From positions 205,691-269,690 of the forward strand of contig JAHQIW010005536.1 in NCBI GenBank assembly GCA_019055375.1: 64,000 bases of DNA, read 5' to 3'. Source of the DNA: Parelaphostrongylus tenuis (Eukaryota; Nematoda; Chromadorea; Rhabditida; Metastrongylidae). The translations under genes and the position numbers were made by a program. Shown piece after piece: positions 1 to 11,960 of the stretch (the stretch's first letter is position 1; each line of letters opens with the position of its first letter). The notes below the pieces were generated by a model. That model was not told the origin of the DNA. It ran no database searches and worked only from the letters and a program-made list of their open reading frames with translations.

Positions 1-985
1 CTTGACGTCCCGAGGAATCCAGTCGGTAACGGCTCTCGTCCATCGGTTGTCGTTGAAGCGCATCACGTGTCCGGCCCACCTTATTTTCGATATCCTGGCG
101 TGTAGAACGGCGTCTCTGATTTTCGATCGTTGACGTAAGTCGAAATTTCGGATCCTTTCTCTCATTTGCGAGATACGGGATACTCCGAGCATCGACCTTT
201 CGACTGCGCGTTCAATAACGCCAAGTGATTTTTCATCCTGCTTACGTAGCGACCAGGTTTCTGCTGCATACGTCAGGGCAGGGATAATTGTCGAGTCGAA
301 AAGGTGGGCACGGAGTCGAATGTTCTTTGTCCTCTTCACTACATCTTCGATGCTTTTAAACGTTCCCCAAGCCGCTCGTTTCCTCCTGCTTAACTCTGGA
401 GCTAGGTCGTTCATCATGTTGATTTCACGACCTAGATAGACGTAACTGGAACATTCGGAGATTGTCGTTCCGTTGAGCGTGAATGGGGCATTAGAAACCC
501 ATCCGTTCCTCATGAACACTGTTTTCGTTAGATTCAGTTGAAGACCAATCTTTCCACAGGCGTTATCGAAATCAGTCAACATTCGTTCCGCTTGGCTGAT
601 GTTTGGTGTTATGAGAACGATATCGTCAGCAAAGCGAAGATGGTTTAATTGTCGACCGTCAATTTTCACTCCCATTTCGTCCCATTCTAATGTTCGCATA
701 ACGTTTTTTCAGGGTGGCAGTAAATAGTTTTGGCGATATTGTATCGCCTTGTCGAACCCCTCTTCTTACGTCAATGGTGATATTGTTGTAGAATGGAGAT
801 ATTCTGGTCGTGAAATCTTTATAAAGCTCACGAAGGATCATTATGTACCGAGTAGGGACGCCCTGGTTATCCAGAGCCTCTATAACCGCTTCTGTTTCCA
901 CTGAATCAAAGGCTTTTTTCAGATCGATAAAAGTGAGACAGAGTGGTTGTTTGTACTCTCGCGAAACTTCAAAATGCCAAAAACA
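1..985 (-). pseudogene. RTE-type LINE fragment, RT C-terminal half
   Basis: Read on the minus strand this matches the plus-strand RTE copy at 41094-42836. It holds the end of the reverse transcriptase (LTFIDLKKAFDSV, RQGDTISPKLF, FADDIVLI) and the C-terminal region with WSLRKQDEKSLGV and RWAGHVMRFNDNRW. The motif A aspartate (FIDLKKAFD) is kept here, unlike in the 41-kb copy. The frame is broken near 700-720. The copy runs off the left edge of the window and stops near 985, where duplicated non-coding DNA begins. It has no endonuclease domain. RTE elements copy themselves by target-primed reverse transcription; this copy is dead. Confidence 0.85.
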
Positions 986-2189
986 GTAACCCTCTATATA
1001 AAACAAAGTAAATGCTACGATAAAAAATGTCTGAAAAACAGTGGTTGGAAAGTTTTTAAAAAATGGTAAAAAATTCACCCAACACAATACGTCTCCATTT
1101 GGTTCTTGTTTTCCTTCACGACCGTTTGGTTAAGGCACGGAACTTCATAACAAGTCCCAGTGGTAGCGAGGCTGCAAAAGTTTAGGTGCAATATCTTATC
1201 CCATGTAGGACATTTGATGGCGTATACAAGGCGATACGAGTGCGCCGCTCTGTGCCTGCATGAAAGAACACCTAGATAAAAGTCAGATCGAAACTCTTTC
1301 AGATGCACATAGGAGGTAAAGACATGCCTGTAATGAATTTGGGGTCGCAATGAGAATCTCAGAGCACAAAATGTAAACATCAGTGTGGAAAAACCCCTGA
1401 TGCTCTATGAGTTAATTTCAAAAGCTCAGAAGACAGCAGAAGGGCCGAATGTTTGAACCTATGCATAGTTGAACGGTCGGTTCAACACAATAGGTGAACA
1501 TTGATTTTTCTCATTAAACTGTCTTCAAACAGAAGAATAAACTGGATGGTTGGGTTTGGTTTGGTATAGTACATCATTTAGGTTGTGAGAAAGACGAACG
1601 TGCCGAAACATATGCCACCGAAGTAGGGTGGAGATATACCAGTCTCGCGCAAGTTATGTTTACCTCGGATTGGTTCGGAAAGATGAAGTTGGCACGCAAG
1701 TGTCCATAATAAATTCAATCTCATTCACCATACTAGTACTTCAACTGAACTAAAGCTTTCAGAACATCAGTGATCAGCTGAGAAATGAGACGAGAGCAGG
1801 GAGAGGACAAACAAGTTAAAATAAACAAGCTTGCATTTTTTACCAACAAGAGCCGAACCTGACCTAAATCTTGATAAGTAGTAAGTTGATGCGTGAGCAA
1901 AGTAAATACGTTTGTAAAGGTAGCTCAAATTGCGATTACCGCAATTACTTTTGCACGGATCTTTTTAAAAAGTGTGTATCCCGCTCCAGTTTCGAAGGAA
2001 CACGAGTATTTTCATGTAATGAAGCTATGTTGATAATGAAATAAGACATGTTCGAAAATTGAAAGCACAGAGAATTAAGTTATGGGTCAGAAAAGAGAGC
2101 AATAAATCTGTCCAAGGATAGCTCGCACCATCTCTCAGACGTTGATCTTTGAATGAAGATCTGGAAGTGCCTTATTGGATCTACACAAT

Positions 2190-3812
2190 TTTAGCAGAAA
2201 ACAACTCCATCGGCGTTTGAGGACATATATGAATAAGACATATTCCATAAATGATAGCGTATCCCGAACGTCAACGGGCGAGAACACAGTGTACCAGATA
2301 AATTGTGGTCTTCTTTCTCCTTTGTTTGGCTGATTCGTTCAAAAGTTCGTTAATTCCATTGACTGCAGCTCACTGTGAAAGGCCCTTTCTACAATAATAA
2401 CGCAATGAAGCACGGATTGTGTTTGTACCGTTGGACATGGCGGAGGCTTGTAACAGAGTGAAATTAAGACGAATAATATCTAGACCTTCAGTGGGAAAAC
2501 CCCACTTAAGAAACTGTAATATTCCCATGATATGCATGTGAGTTATCTTATGATTGTCAAAATGACCCAGAACTTTGTTTCCAACCTAGTAATTCAGAAA
2601 TTATTGCCAAATGTCAACACACTGGCATCGTATGCGTGTGCAGTATTTTTAATTATCAAGTACCTATTGTTCTCTGACATTTATTCATTATGGTTGCTTG
2701 GCAATGTATATATAATAAGAAAATATTGAGACTAAAAATTTTACATTTCAATGATTTTTGCACAACCTATTACAATTGACCGAACAACGGAAGCACTACG
2801 ACTTTAAAGCAAACCAGCTTTTCTCTGCACGTAAGAGCAGTACATGTTTTGAAGCATATGAGTTTGCAGATTAAACCGTGAATCAATAGGTTGAGGAAGA
2901 AGTCCTGAGAAAACGCTTATAAAACATCTATGCACCTATTTCACAGGAACAAAGACAAAATAATAGTCAAAGTACTCCCCTTCAACTTCAAGCACTTCCT
3001 GCCACCTGTCCGGCAAAAGATCGATTCCATGAGCATAAAATTCCGATTTCTTGGTGTTGAAGAAATGAATGACGGAGTTGTCAAAGAGGGATTTCCTTTA
3101 GTCGCTCTAAGCACAGCTTGACGATTAACTTCTTCTGAATGGCCTGAACTCGGCTGATCGTTTCAACTTTATTCAATTTAGTCAAACATCTTGAACCACC
3201 TGTTCACCGTACTTTAGCCAACTGTGTCTTCGCCTGAAGTTAGATTGATGCGATCACTTCCTACCGTTGTATTTGAACCCAACAACCATTTGTGTATCAT
3301 CAACAACCTAATTTGCTCGCTTGTTGACTCCATCTTGAATTAAGTAGATAAACCATTGACCAGTCAACGCGGCAAAAGACGGGCTTTAAAATAAGCCCCA
3401 AAAACACAAAAAGCAGCCGAAATCCGAAAAAGTTACAAACATTTTCTTAGAATGTTTTCTCGGCCTATTATGAAAGTGAAACAAGAGCATCGAAAATTAT
3501 TCGGAGTAGAGTAAAAATGCCAATCAATTGGCGGAAAGGCGTTCGTCGCTTTGCAAATCGCGTTGAACACACGATTTTTTAATGCCGTCCCGAATGATTG
3601 ATGACGTTTCCGATACTTTTGATTCATTTGAAGTACTAGTATGCTGCTTTTCTGTTATAGCCTCCCTGTGTCAGTTTCTAATCCTTCTGTGATCTGAAGT
3701 GTGATATTTGTAGGAAGGGAACATATTAAGAATTAAGCCTCGCTACGAGGTCACTTGGATTCGCGGTATATCCAAACTGGTTAGCGCCTATTGCTCTGAT
3801 TCCATCAAAGTG
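2190..3812. other. Left-copy-only segment with mariner remnant
   Basis: The right copy jumps from the equivalent of 2190 (GGATCTACACAATTTT, near 53341) straight to the equivalent of 3812 (GGTTACACGCA, near 53366). These 1.6 kb are therefore inserted on the left or deleted on the right. The segment holds an internally deleted mariner remnant (2930-3345). I see no gene in the rest; small ORFs at 2532-2729 and 3433-3627 have no support. Confidence 0.6.
2930..3345 (-). pseudogene. Mariner-family transposase remnant, internally deleted
   Basis: On the minus strand the N-terminal helix-turn-helix region opens at about 3330 with MESTSEQIRLLMIHKWL, then STVNRWFKMF, the usual start of a nematode mariner transposase. 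Immediately downstream, around 2935-3070, comes the C-terminal tail of such proteins (EFYAHGIDLLPDRWQEV). The catalytic core between them is missing, and in-frame stops are present. Mariner transposases cut and paste between inverted repeats at TA sites; this copy cannot be active. It could be a deletion derivative that once moved in trans. Family assignment is by motif reading only. Confidence 0.7.
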
Positions 3813-3984
3813 AGGTTACACGCAGTCATAATCATCTCTAATCGAATGTTCATTTGCCCGCATCGTTGACAGGAGCGTGTACGAGATAATGAGATAAATT
3901 TATTGCTGGTTGAGCAATTCACTGCCATTGGGAATAAGATGTAGGCTTGTCAGCGGTGTGCTTTGCACCACAAGCGATTGACTA

Positions 3985-4270
3985 ATCATAAATCAGCCGA
4001 GGCGCTGGGGCCGCGTGGTTGTGATGCTCGTCGCGGTGCACGCGAGTCCTGAAAACTCACCCCTACGCTTTCCGTCAGTCAACATTTGAACGCATTATGG
4101 AACGCCACAGCCAGGATGTCCTCGGGATTGAAAGGAAGAGAGCTCTACCAGCATTCTACAACACTGGAGAAGAAGGGGAAAACCAATGCTAGAAGTAGTC
4201 GGATCCGCCCAGCGAAAAAGACAGTGTGAAAACAGATCAATGAAGGGTTCAGAAACAGTATGATCAAGCA
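3985..4270 (+). repeat. SINE with tRNA-Leu/Ser-like head
   Basis: A head resembling the pol III A box of a leucine or serine tRNA (GGCCGCGTGGTTGTGATGCT, near 4010) is followed by a conserved body (GAACGCCACAGCCAGGATGTC). The same unit is at 53545-53800 (the duplicated copy), and a diverged one is at 18865-19100. This is a typical short dispersed element; no protein is encoded. Confidence 0.65.
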
Positions 4271-5275
4271 GCTTATTATCAAAGACAGTTCCTTGGACTT
4301 ATTTCTTCATCAAACGTTCCAGTGCGGTAGAATAGGCCGAATAAATGTGTGAGATAATATGACATGAACTTGTCATGTCTGGCGCACTCCATTCATCCGC
4401 ATGCTATCTATGCGACCTTCCCCTCTCTGCCGTCGCATATATGATAGTATCACAGATATAGCCCCGCGATCATGTATATAAGCACGGCATTTCACTCCCG
4501 CAAGCACTTCATTTCCTATGCCCGTCTAGAGCTGTCCTACGCTTGTGAGGAGCTCTTTGCTACCGGAGACACCCGCTGGACAACGAGCATTCTAGTACCG
4601 AACCACGAAGGTTTGCCAATTTCTTGAATTTCTAGTTGATATTATACTTCTTCATCAAAGCAGTTGAAAGAGCTTGCTACTACTAAATATGCTATTCAAA
4701 ACTGTGATTCTATAATTTTATTTCAAAGGGAAAAGGCGGCTAGTAACAGTTACATAGCCTTTTTGAAGTTCAGTTGTTTTGGGCAGAGTAGTTCTGTACT
4801 AAAAGTGCAAATCTTATGCTCAATTCTCATCAATAAAATCAATGCGATTCTTGGTCGATCAAATGGTGCACCCATAATCTAAAGAACTATTGAGACATAT
4901 GGCTGCCTGACTAAGTCCTTTAACGTTGGTTGTTGACAGCTGCGTTGCCTTATCCTTTTAAGGACCACAGTTGATAGGCAGGCGGCGTCGTGCCGTCGCT
5001 TGCAAGGCACTCGCAGAGCGGATTGAGAATTTTGTGTTTCCTGCGTCTTTGTTGCCACAAGCGCCTTCATTCTCACGACAGGAGACACCGCCGCTACAGT
5101 AGGTGAGACCGTGAGGAAATTGCGAGTGAGAACAAAGGCGCAGGAGAGTACGCCTGACAAGGTTATGCGAAAACAATTACGAAACAAAGTTTGTTTCTCA
5201 AAAATGATTCTGGATGTTGCAATACAATGGAATCTTTTGACTATGTGGTCCATGAGCATTATTCATCGCTTCTAT
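4270..5275. other. Non-coding stretch with TATA-like motif
   Basis: No gene recognised. A TATATAA-containing stretch at 4474-4482 is conserved in the other duplicate near 54032. It could be a promoter remnant, but nothing downstream supports a transcript. ORFs on both strands at 4879-5259 overlap in several frames, and their frames are not kept as proteins between the two copies. Confidence 0.3.
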
Positions 5276-5400
5276 CGACCGCTTTCAATAGACCCGCTCA
5301 AAATGTCATAATCTGGCACGGATATAACATGCTTTGAGCTTGTTAAACAATGTAAAAATAACATGTTAGATCCTTATCACATTATATTATTCATTGCTGC
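5275..5400. repeat. HHR-A element remnant (ends only)
   Basis: The piece AGACCCGCTCAAAATGTCAT and, further on, GATCCTTATCACATTA match the ends of HHR-A elements at 5509-6026 and 28530-28960. No ribozyme core remains. It is also present in the right duplicate at 54841-54955, so it predates the duplication. Confidence 0.5.
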
Positions 5401-5414
5401 AATTTTTGTCATTC

Positions 5415-5508
5415 CACCTCTGTCATTATCATTATCATCATTATCATTAGAATTATCACTATCATCATCATTATCAGTGCCATTATCACAATCATTATTC
5501 ATCACAAT
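5415..5508. repeat. ATC/ATT-rich simple repeat
   Basis: Irregular runs of ATCATT and ATTATC; similar runs are at 6150-6245, 54985-55080 and 55680-55755. The ORF of alternating Ser and Leu codons here is a by-product of the repeat. Two ribozyme-bearing elements inserted into this tract, one per duplicate. Confidence 0.75.
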
Positions 5509-5594
5509 ACTTCTGCTATTGACTGCTTTTTTACAGACCCGCTCAAAAGATTTAATCTGATAAGGATACTACTTGTTTTGAGCCGAAAGGTCTA

Positions 5595-5642
5595 GTGCTA
5601 TATAGGCGTCTATTTCGTCCTATTGGGACTCATCAGTAGCAC
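5595..5642 (-). ncRNA. Hammerhead ribozyme HHR-A, minus strand
   Basis: On the minus strand: stem I GTGCTA (5642-5637), core CTGATGA (5636-5630), stem II GTCC/GGAC with loop CAATA, core GAAA, stem III ATAG/CTAT with a 4-nt loop, then UA and the other stem I strand TAGCAC (5600-5595). All invariant core bases are present. Predicted self-cleavage lies 3' of the A at 5601. It is a type I hammerhead with a very short stem III, the kind known from Penelope-like elements. Confidence 0.82.
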
Positions 5643-5934
5643 CCTCCCTCGGTTCCGTCGATCCCTTAAGGTGAAACAATCCTCTAAAGGAATTGGCGCC
5701 GAGTAAAACTAACCACCCAAAGTAGGATGATGGTATTAACTGACTTTGAGCGGGTCTGTAAAAAAAGCAGTCGATAGCAGAAGTATAGTTCATTTTAAAA
5801 GCCGCAAGCTCGACTGCCGGTCACCCACAAAGTCAGGTAATACCATCATCCTACTTTGAGTGCTTAGTTTTTACTCGGCGCCGATTCCTTTAGAGGATTA
5901 TTTCACCTCAACGGATCGACGGAACCGAGGGAGG

Positions 5935-5982
5935 GTGCTACTGATGAGTCCCAATAGGACGAAATAGGCGCCTATATAGCAC
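5935..5982 (+). ncRNA. Hammerhead ribozyme HHR-A, plus strand
   Basis: Stem I is GTGCTA (5935-5940) with TAGCAC (5977-5982). The core is CTGATGA (5941-5947) and GAAA (5961-5964). Stem II is GTCC/GGAC (5948-5951, 5957-5960) with loop CAATA. Stem III is self-complementary (5964-5975, with TAGGCGCCTA at its centre). U16.1 and A17 are at 5975-5976, giving predicted cleavage between 5976 and 5977. Every invariant position is intact. Such a short palindromic stem III usually favours cleavage as a dimer, that is, in tandem transcripts. Confidence 0.88.
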
Positions 5983-6936
5983 TAGATCTATCGACTCAAA
6001 ACAAGTAATATCCTTATCAGATTATATCATCACAATCATTACCGAATTGAAATATGATTGATTTTATCAGCTACAAGTTCTATTATTGGTCAGCAATGTC
6101 TAGCGCCGTATAAATACCCTCACATCACACCTCGCAAAGAGCTCAAAACAGTGAAAATTATTATCGCTATCATAATCATGATCATGATCGTCAGCACAAT
6201 CATAATCGCTACCGTGATCATTATCGTCATCGTTATCATTTAATTATGTAGTTTTTGCGCTGCGGCATTGAAGATGTAGATGGTATATGGAAGATATAGA
6301 TGTTCTTTCTACTAAGTTATCTCTGAAAAAGCTTTTTCAATGAGATTTCATCATTTTATGATGGCAATGCTCTCTCAAAACCTGGATTCGTCTCCTCGAA
6401 TCCTTTATGCTGCCTGGCGTCTATTTTTTCACTAGATATTCCGCCCCCTCTCGGGGAGCGGCGCCATTACAGTAGCCGAGGAAATGTCACGTCGTGCGGA
6501 GGAGGACGAAACATTCTACATGGTCCTTAGAGGGTTATGTCGTAGAAATAGTCGTAGCAGAGTGGCGACGTTAGTGATATAGTGCTAGTAGCGCCCTAAT
6601 GTGGTTTTAACGAAGGGTTAAACTCTCACCTGGGGTGAATTACCTCGAATTTAGTATGCCATTCAACATCTTTGATATATGATTGTAATCACGCCTCTAA
6701 AAAGATTTGAAAAAATGGTATAAGATTGTATAGCAGAACAATTAGTCAGGCTGTTGTCTACACTGAATCTGGTTAACTTTTTTAGTTCAAGCTTTCCTCA
6801 CCTTCACCACTGGTACCTTCTCACTTTTTTTCAAGTTTGTTCAAAGCTAACGTCCATGGCATGCATGTAGTGATGAGTTGAGAGCGTTCTTAGATGGATG
6901 TTTTGGGTTTTGAGACAAAAGAAGTGACTTATTTCA

Positions 6937-7285
6937 ATAGATCCTTTCATTATTATTTGAGCCAACTTGTCATGTGGTCTGGTAAGGGCTCTCGTACAGC
7001 CCGTTACACGTCTTTCGTCCTTACAGACTCGTCATCCGGGCAGAACCCGTCGTGTTTGATCTTTTCATAGTCAGTTCTCTCGGGAGCTTCACACTTCTTA
7101 TAGAGAGTCATCGAAGACGAAGGCTTTACAGTCCATGCCAAGTGAAACCTTAACCCAACACAGAGTATCGAACACTCGACTGCTCTTTGGCTGGTACTTT
7201 TATCACAATTATACCTTTACTTCGAGTGCTTCGTTTAGACCACGCTCAAATTTCAATAGATCCTTTCATTATTATTTGACTTATC
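6937..7285 (-). mobile_element. HHR-B element, old copy (left duplicate)
   Basis: Direct repeats CAATAGATCCTTTCATTATT at 6937 and 7254 lie 317 bp apart, close to the 320-bp period of the younger HHR-B insertion at 55211-55676. Sense is the minus strand. The hammerhead region at 6999-7041 is damaged: C3 of CTGACGA is A (ATGACGA, RC of 7029-7035) and the first stem I pair is lost. The copy is shared with the right duplicate (56455-56795), so it is older than the duplication. Confidence 0.65.
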
Positions 7286-9879
7286 TTAATAAAAAAGATA
7301 ATTTCGTTTTTGCGAGGATGTGACTTTCTCGTTGAAACGTAGGGAACTTTTGAATAGATGGGCGTTTTCTCTTTACTAGAACCATCAGAAATCTCTTACG
7401 TGAATTTCGTTATTTTAGAATGATTACGTCTTTTCGAAACATTGATTTCCAATGAAATTCTCTTATTTCAATTCTAAAGCGCCCCAATGGCAATTGCTTA
7501 GCTTTCGATGCGGCGATCGGTGGGGGAAATTTCATGCATTCGGTCCGCGACGTGTTTATTAGAATTTTTCTAGCATGTTTCTTGTTCCCCCAAAAATTGT
7601 ATGCCTAGCAAGATACTGATTAAAGTAGTGGAGTTTCGTCCAGTGAGAGCAGATTAAATTTTCGGTTGCGTTGTTGATATTCTCGGCTGCTACGGTTTCC
7701 TAATGAAAACAACAACTTTTGGATTCAAATCTGGCATAAGAAATGTTCGACTGAGTTTTAGGTGGTGAGTGAAATTTCAAAAACAATTGGTGATGAAATG
7801 ATGATGTCAGTGAAGCTATGCAATCTGAAGTGAGAATATATATGCAAATATGAGAAATTGCTCATTAAAAGCCTGCACTGGTCGTTGTTTGTAAGTGAAT
7901 CTCTGACGCAAATTCTCAAACAAAAAGCATTGACACTAATAATGATTGTGATCACAAGACAGGACAGAGAAGAAGTGAAAATGATAGGTTATCTTGCATG
8001 TTAGCTAAAGAATAAGGAATTTCAAGACCTCTTCTACTGCTCAATCAACCCGTTTGCTGCGGCGGTGTACCAGGTCAGGTACGCGATTGTTATTCAAAGG
8101 CCTTTCTTGCTGGACAAAATTTTCTCTCAGACTTCTGAGAGTCATTCGGCTGCTCAATTCTCTGCAATTTCAACAAAAGAAGTGTTTTGAAAAAATTGCT
8201 CCCAGAGTTGTAGCAGCAAAAATAAAAATATGTTTCACACTAAGACTGCTTTGTTTAGTCTGCTGAGATCTGGGATAGCTTTTCGCAAGACTCTTAAGAG
8301 TCATTCGATAGCCCAAATCTCTGACATTTCACGACAACAATTGCTTTTAGAAAGGTTATCACATAGCGCTGTAATAGCGAGAAGAAGATTGCGTTTCACA
8401 TCCTGTTATTCGCGCGTTTCTCGTACTTCGTATAGGCATTATTGGTATTCATAAGCTAGTCTATGTTAAAGGCACTTTGTCGCTACAAAATGATTAAATA
8501 TCACAGAGGGTACTTTTATAAAGGTATTCTTAGCAAAGAGACCAAACAAATGTCAAAAAAATCTGATGTTTCTATGGACAACGCATCCTTGCTAAAAGAG
8601 CATTTCTCAAAGTGTTAAACAGTTTTTCATCATAATATCTACGTTTCTGTGGTCATCTGATGGCTCAAGAAATGCTAGGTTTTATACAAATCTTGTTATG
8701 TAGAAAACTCTCATAATGTGCCTTACTAAAGAAAAAAATAGCAAGTGTTTTTGCTGCATTTAGTCCGTTGTTTGTACTTCACAGAAGGCGTTGCTGACAG
8801 ATTTTCAGAAAATTTCTTTGCTACGAAAAGATAGAATACTACCGCGGGGACTTCTGAAAGCGTATTTCCACTGGAAAAAGACGCTCAGTTATCAAAAAAA
8901 ATCTCTACTTACCAGTGCGACCATATGGTAAGAGCGTATTTCGAAAATACGTTTCCTGTCTAGTATAATTTTCAAAAAGAAGTCGAACACAGGATTTTAT
9001 AGTATGCAAAAGAAGTAAACTTGATAGAACTCGCATTTATCCTTTTGTGGAGCAGCTTTTCACAAAGAGTGTATTTTTCTTACTCATATCGAAATTTCTT
9101 AGTGACTTTGTAGATGTTCTCCTCACAGGTAGACACATCCAACTTTCGAAGTAATTAGTACGTTGTTTGAACTTCGCAACGGGATTCCTTGGCAATTATG
9201 TAGTGAAAATTAGGTGGTCAAAGCATTTCGTCCTCACAAAAAAGTGGAATGCAAAGGAAATTTTAGCAGGTAATTCCAATGAGAAAAGCGCCACGAATCC
9301 TAACAATCTGTACATTTTACTAAGAAAACGGGGTCTTTTGGAAATTATCTCTTTTTTCAACTATTTCGAGTTTGAACTATTCTTAGAGGATGAGATGGTC
9401 TTTTTCAACTCATCCTTCTCTCGATTGCCTTAATTAATTTTGTTCTTCAATCATTTTCCATACATCGAGTATATGCCGCTTGAAGAAGTTAACTGGTTTC
9501 TTGCAGCTAAGTTTTAATTCGTTGAAAACCTCTCAACGTCATCAGTGTAGAGCAAGATCCTGAGCAGCGAAAACATTCGTTGACCACCCATCGACAATCT
9601 CTTCATCAGTATTCTCTTAAAAGTGCAATACACTACAATATTGGTTGGAGTTTGGAAAGTTTTCTCTTAGTAAAAGCTTGTGAAGATTAGGCAGACCCGA
9701 AATTTCCTCACTTGACCACTACCGAAGGCACACTTCCGAGGACAATGAATGTCGAGTGAGAATAATGAGCAAACATGCAGTACGCTTAGTAGTTTTCTCG
9801 AAAATGCGTCTGGTTTTTAGCACAGTGTTTCTGCGTAACGCAAAAATTTTGACTCCTATATAATAATTATACATCACTG
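7286..9879. other. Gene-free stretch with decayed repeats
   Basis: I see no gene. Two related blocks at about 8100-8240 and 8260-8450 share motifs such as CATTCG-(GCTG/ATAG)-CCC and TAGCGCTGTAATAGCGAGAA. These also occur near 22890, 24060, 34300, 35065 and 57740, which suggests a diverged dispersed or tandem repeat. The ORFs here follow that repeat. Confidence 0.5.
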
Positions 9880-11350
9880 CGCCAATGTCGACTGTCATCT
9901 CGTTGATCGTCGAGTGATCCGAGCGGGGTACCAGAACACTTCCACTTTTCCCTGTGTCCTGCAAGAGTAGCCCAGTGGGTTCTCCTCGCTCTAGGAATTC
10001 GCCGAGCGTCATATCTCTCTTCTATACTTTTGATGAGAAAATCGGATCAACGGGTCGGTGATCTTCCTATAGAGCGCCTGATGCTGAGGAATCCAGTCGA
10101 CAACGGCTCCTGTCCATCGGTTGTCGTTGAAGTGCATCACGTGTCCGGCCCACTTTTTTTCAATATCCTGGCGTGTAGAACGGCCGTCCCTGATTTTCGA
10201 TCGTTGACGTAAGTCGGAATTTCAGATCCTTTCTCTCATTTGCGGGATACGGGATACTCCTAGCATCGACCATTCGACTGCACGTTCAAAAACGCCAAAT
10301 GATCTTTAATCCTGCTTACTTAGGGACGAGTTTCTGCTGCATAGTCTAGTGCGGGGATGAATGTCGAGTCGAAAAGATGGTCACGGAATTGGATGTACTT
10401 TTTCCTCTTCACTACATCTTTGATGCTCTTGAACTTTCCCCAAGCTGCTCGTTTCCTCCTGCTCAACTCTGGAGCTAGGTCGTTCATCATGTTGATTTGA
10501 CGTAACTGGAGAATTCAAAAATTATTATCCTTTGAGAGTGAATAGGGCATTCAAAATCCATGCGTCCCTCATGAACACCTTTTTCGTTGGATTTAGTTGA
10601 AGACTATTCTCTCTACAGGCGTTGTCGAAATCGGTCAACATTCGTTCCGCTTGGCTGATGCTTGGTGTTATGAGGACAATATCATCAGCAAAGCAAGGAT
10701 GGTTCAATAGTAGACCGTCAATTTTCACTCCCATATCGTCCCATTATAATGTTCGCGTGACGTTTTTGAAGGTGGCAGTGAATAATTCTGGAGAAATTGT
10801 ATCGCCTTGTCGAACCCCGTTCTTACGTCGATGGCGATATTGTTGTGGAATGTAGATGCTTTGATCGTGAAATCTCTATAAAGCTCACAAATGATCATTA
10901 TGTTCCGATTAGGGGCACCCTGGTTATCCAGAGCCTCTATAACAGCTTCTGTTTCCACTGAATGAAGACTTCTTGTCAGATCGATGATAGTGAGACAGAG
11001 TGGTTGTTCGTACTCTCGTGAAACTTCAGTCGAGTCTTGTAATTGTGTGGATGTGGTCTAGCGTAATAAGTCCTTTTCGGAACACTGCTTGTTCGCATTT
11101 ATGTCCTTCGTCCAGTGTTCTGTCAATCCTGTTTAGAATGGCTCGAATGAAAAACTCTTAAGTTTATAGACAAAGGACAGCAGGCAGATTGTGCTATAAT
11201 TGATTATCACATGAAGGAGACCCTTCTCGAACAACAACGCTTTCTTGCTGGTTTTTCACTGAATGGAAACCTTGCATCTGACGGGTAGCGAGTGAAGAAC
11301 CGAGCCAAGGTGTTGATGAGAATTGGCGGTGGGTGCTCTTTGTTTTTTCG
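9880..11350 (-). pseudogene. RTE-type LINE fragment (left duplicate)
   Basis: Minus-strand RTE reverse transcriptase. From the 5' end it shows LINTLARFFTRY (about 11300), METEAVIEALDNQGAP (about 10930), DGLLLNHPCFADDIVLITPS (about 10710) and the C-terminal region down to the 3' tail near 9895. Many frameshifts and small deletions break it, including loss of the conserved RQGDTISPKLF block. It is 5'-truncated with no endonuclease. The same insertion is at 59355-60900 in the right duplicate, so it predates the duplication. Confidence 0.85.
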
Positions 11351-11960
11351 CGATGTAGCAGCGAGAATGAAATTGATTTTCCCAATCGGCGCATTCTGGC
11401 TCATTCTTCCGGGAACACAGCATTTTCCTAGTGCATTTACAATCATTCAATAGCTTAAATTTTGCCAGTCATAATCCTGTGCTTGTTCTTATAGAGTGCT
11501 CTTTGAATACGTCGTAAAAATGAGAATAAAATCAAGCTTCACATTTGACGCCCAATTTTTGTCGGCTGGGATGTGTATGTGCTATGTGTATGTGATCCCG
11601 CAACATTGGCAACGGCACTAGAGCGGCTAGAATCTGTGGATGACTTCTAAAGAAGCTTTTCATTTTGGTTACAACGGCGTACTAGAAATTCTTTTTCGAA
11701 ATGAATTTCAGTATCAACATTTCCATGATTTAGGTTATTTAGTGGAATTCGAAAGTTTGAAAAAAATAAAAAACTTTGCCCTCAAATGATTATGAAAGGA
11801 TTTGCGATAGCAGAACAGTAGTGTTCATATACGTGATCTCACATTTTCGTATTTCTTCTCTTCTTCTGTTGCAAAATTGTTAGACTTTATGACCATTTTC
11901 ATGCCGCTTTTGTTTTCAGGCTTTCAGCGAAGTTCACTTTGGTGCGATAGTGCGATTCAT

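Larger units (their letters stand above)
5509..6026 (+). mobile_element. HHR-A foldback element with two hammerheads
   Basis: A 518-bp insertion flanked by a 10-bp direct repeat, TCATCACAAT, at 5499-5508 and 6027-6036. The right duplicate has the uninterrupted site at 55069-55078, so this is a clean insertion after the duplication. The left part (5509 to about 5741) is an inverted partial copy of the right part (about 5742-6026). The inverted copy includes the unit end (TAATCTGATAAGG, 5555-5567) plus the unit start (GACTGCTTTTTTACAGACCC, 5520-5539), which recurs as its reverse complement at 5754-5774. That is how a copy off a tandem or circular template would look. Each arm holds one hammerhead ribozyme. 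There is no ORF. Hammerheads in Penelope-like element repeats and in retrozymes are the closest known parallels. Confidence 0.85.

Noticed and set aside
5363..5560. 65-aa ORF of alternating Ser/Leu
   Set aside because: Translation of the ATC/ATT simple repeat, entering the HHR-A insertion.
6470..6530. GGACGAAAC near 6507 as a further hammerhead
   Set aside because: No CTGANGA core upstream at the right distance, here or in the duplicate near 56020.
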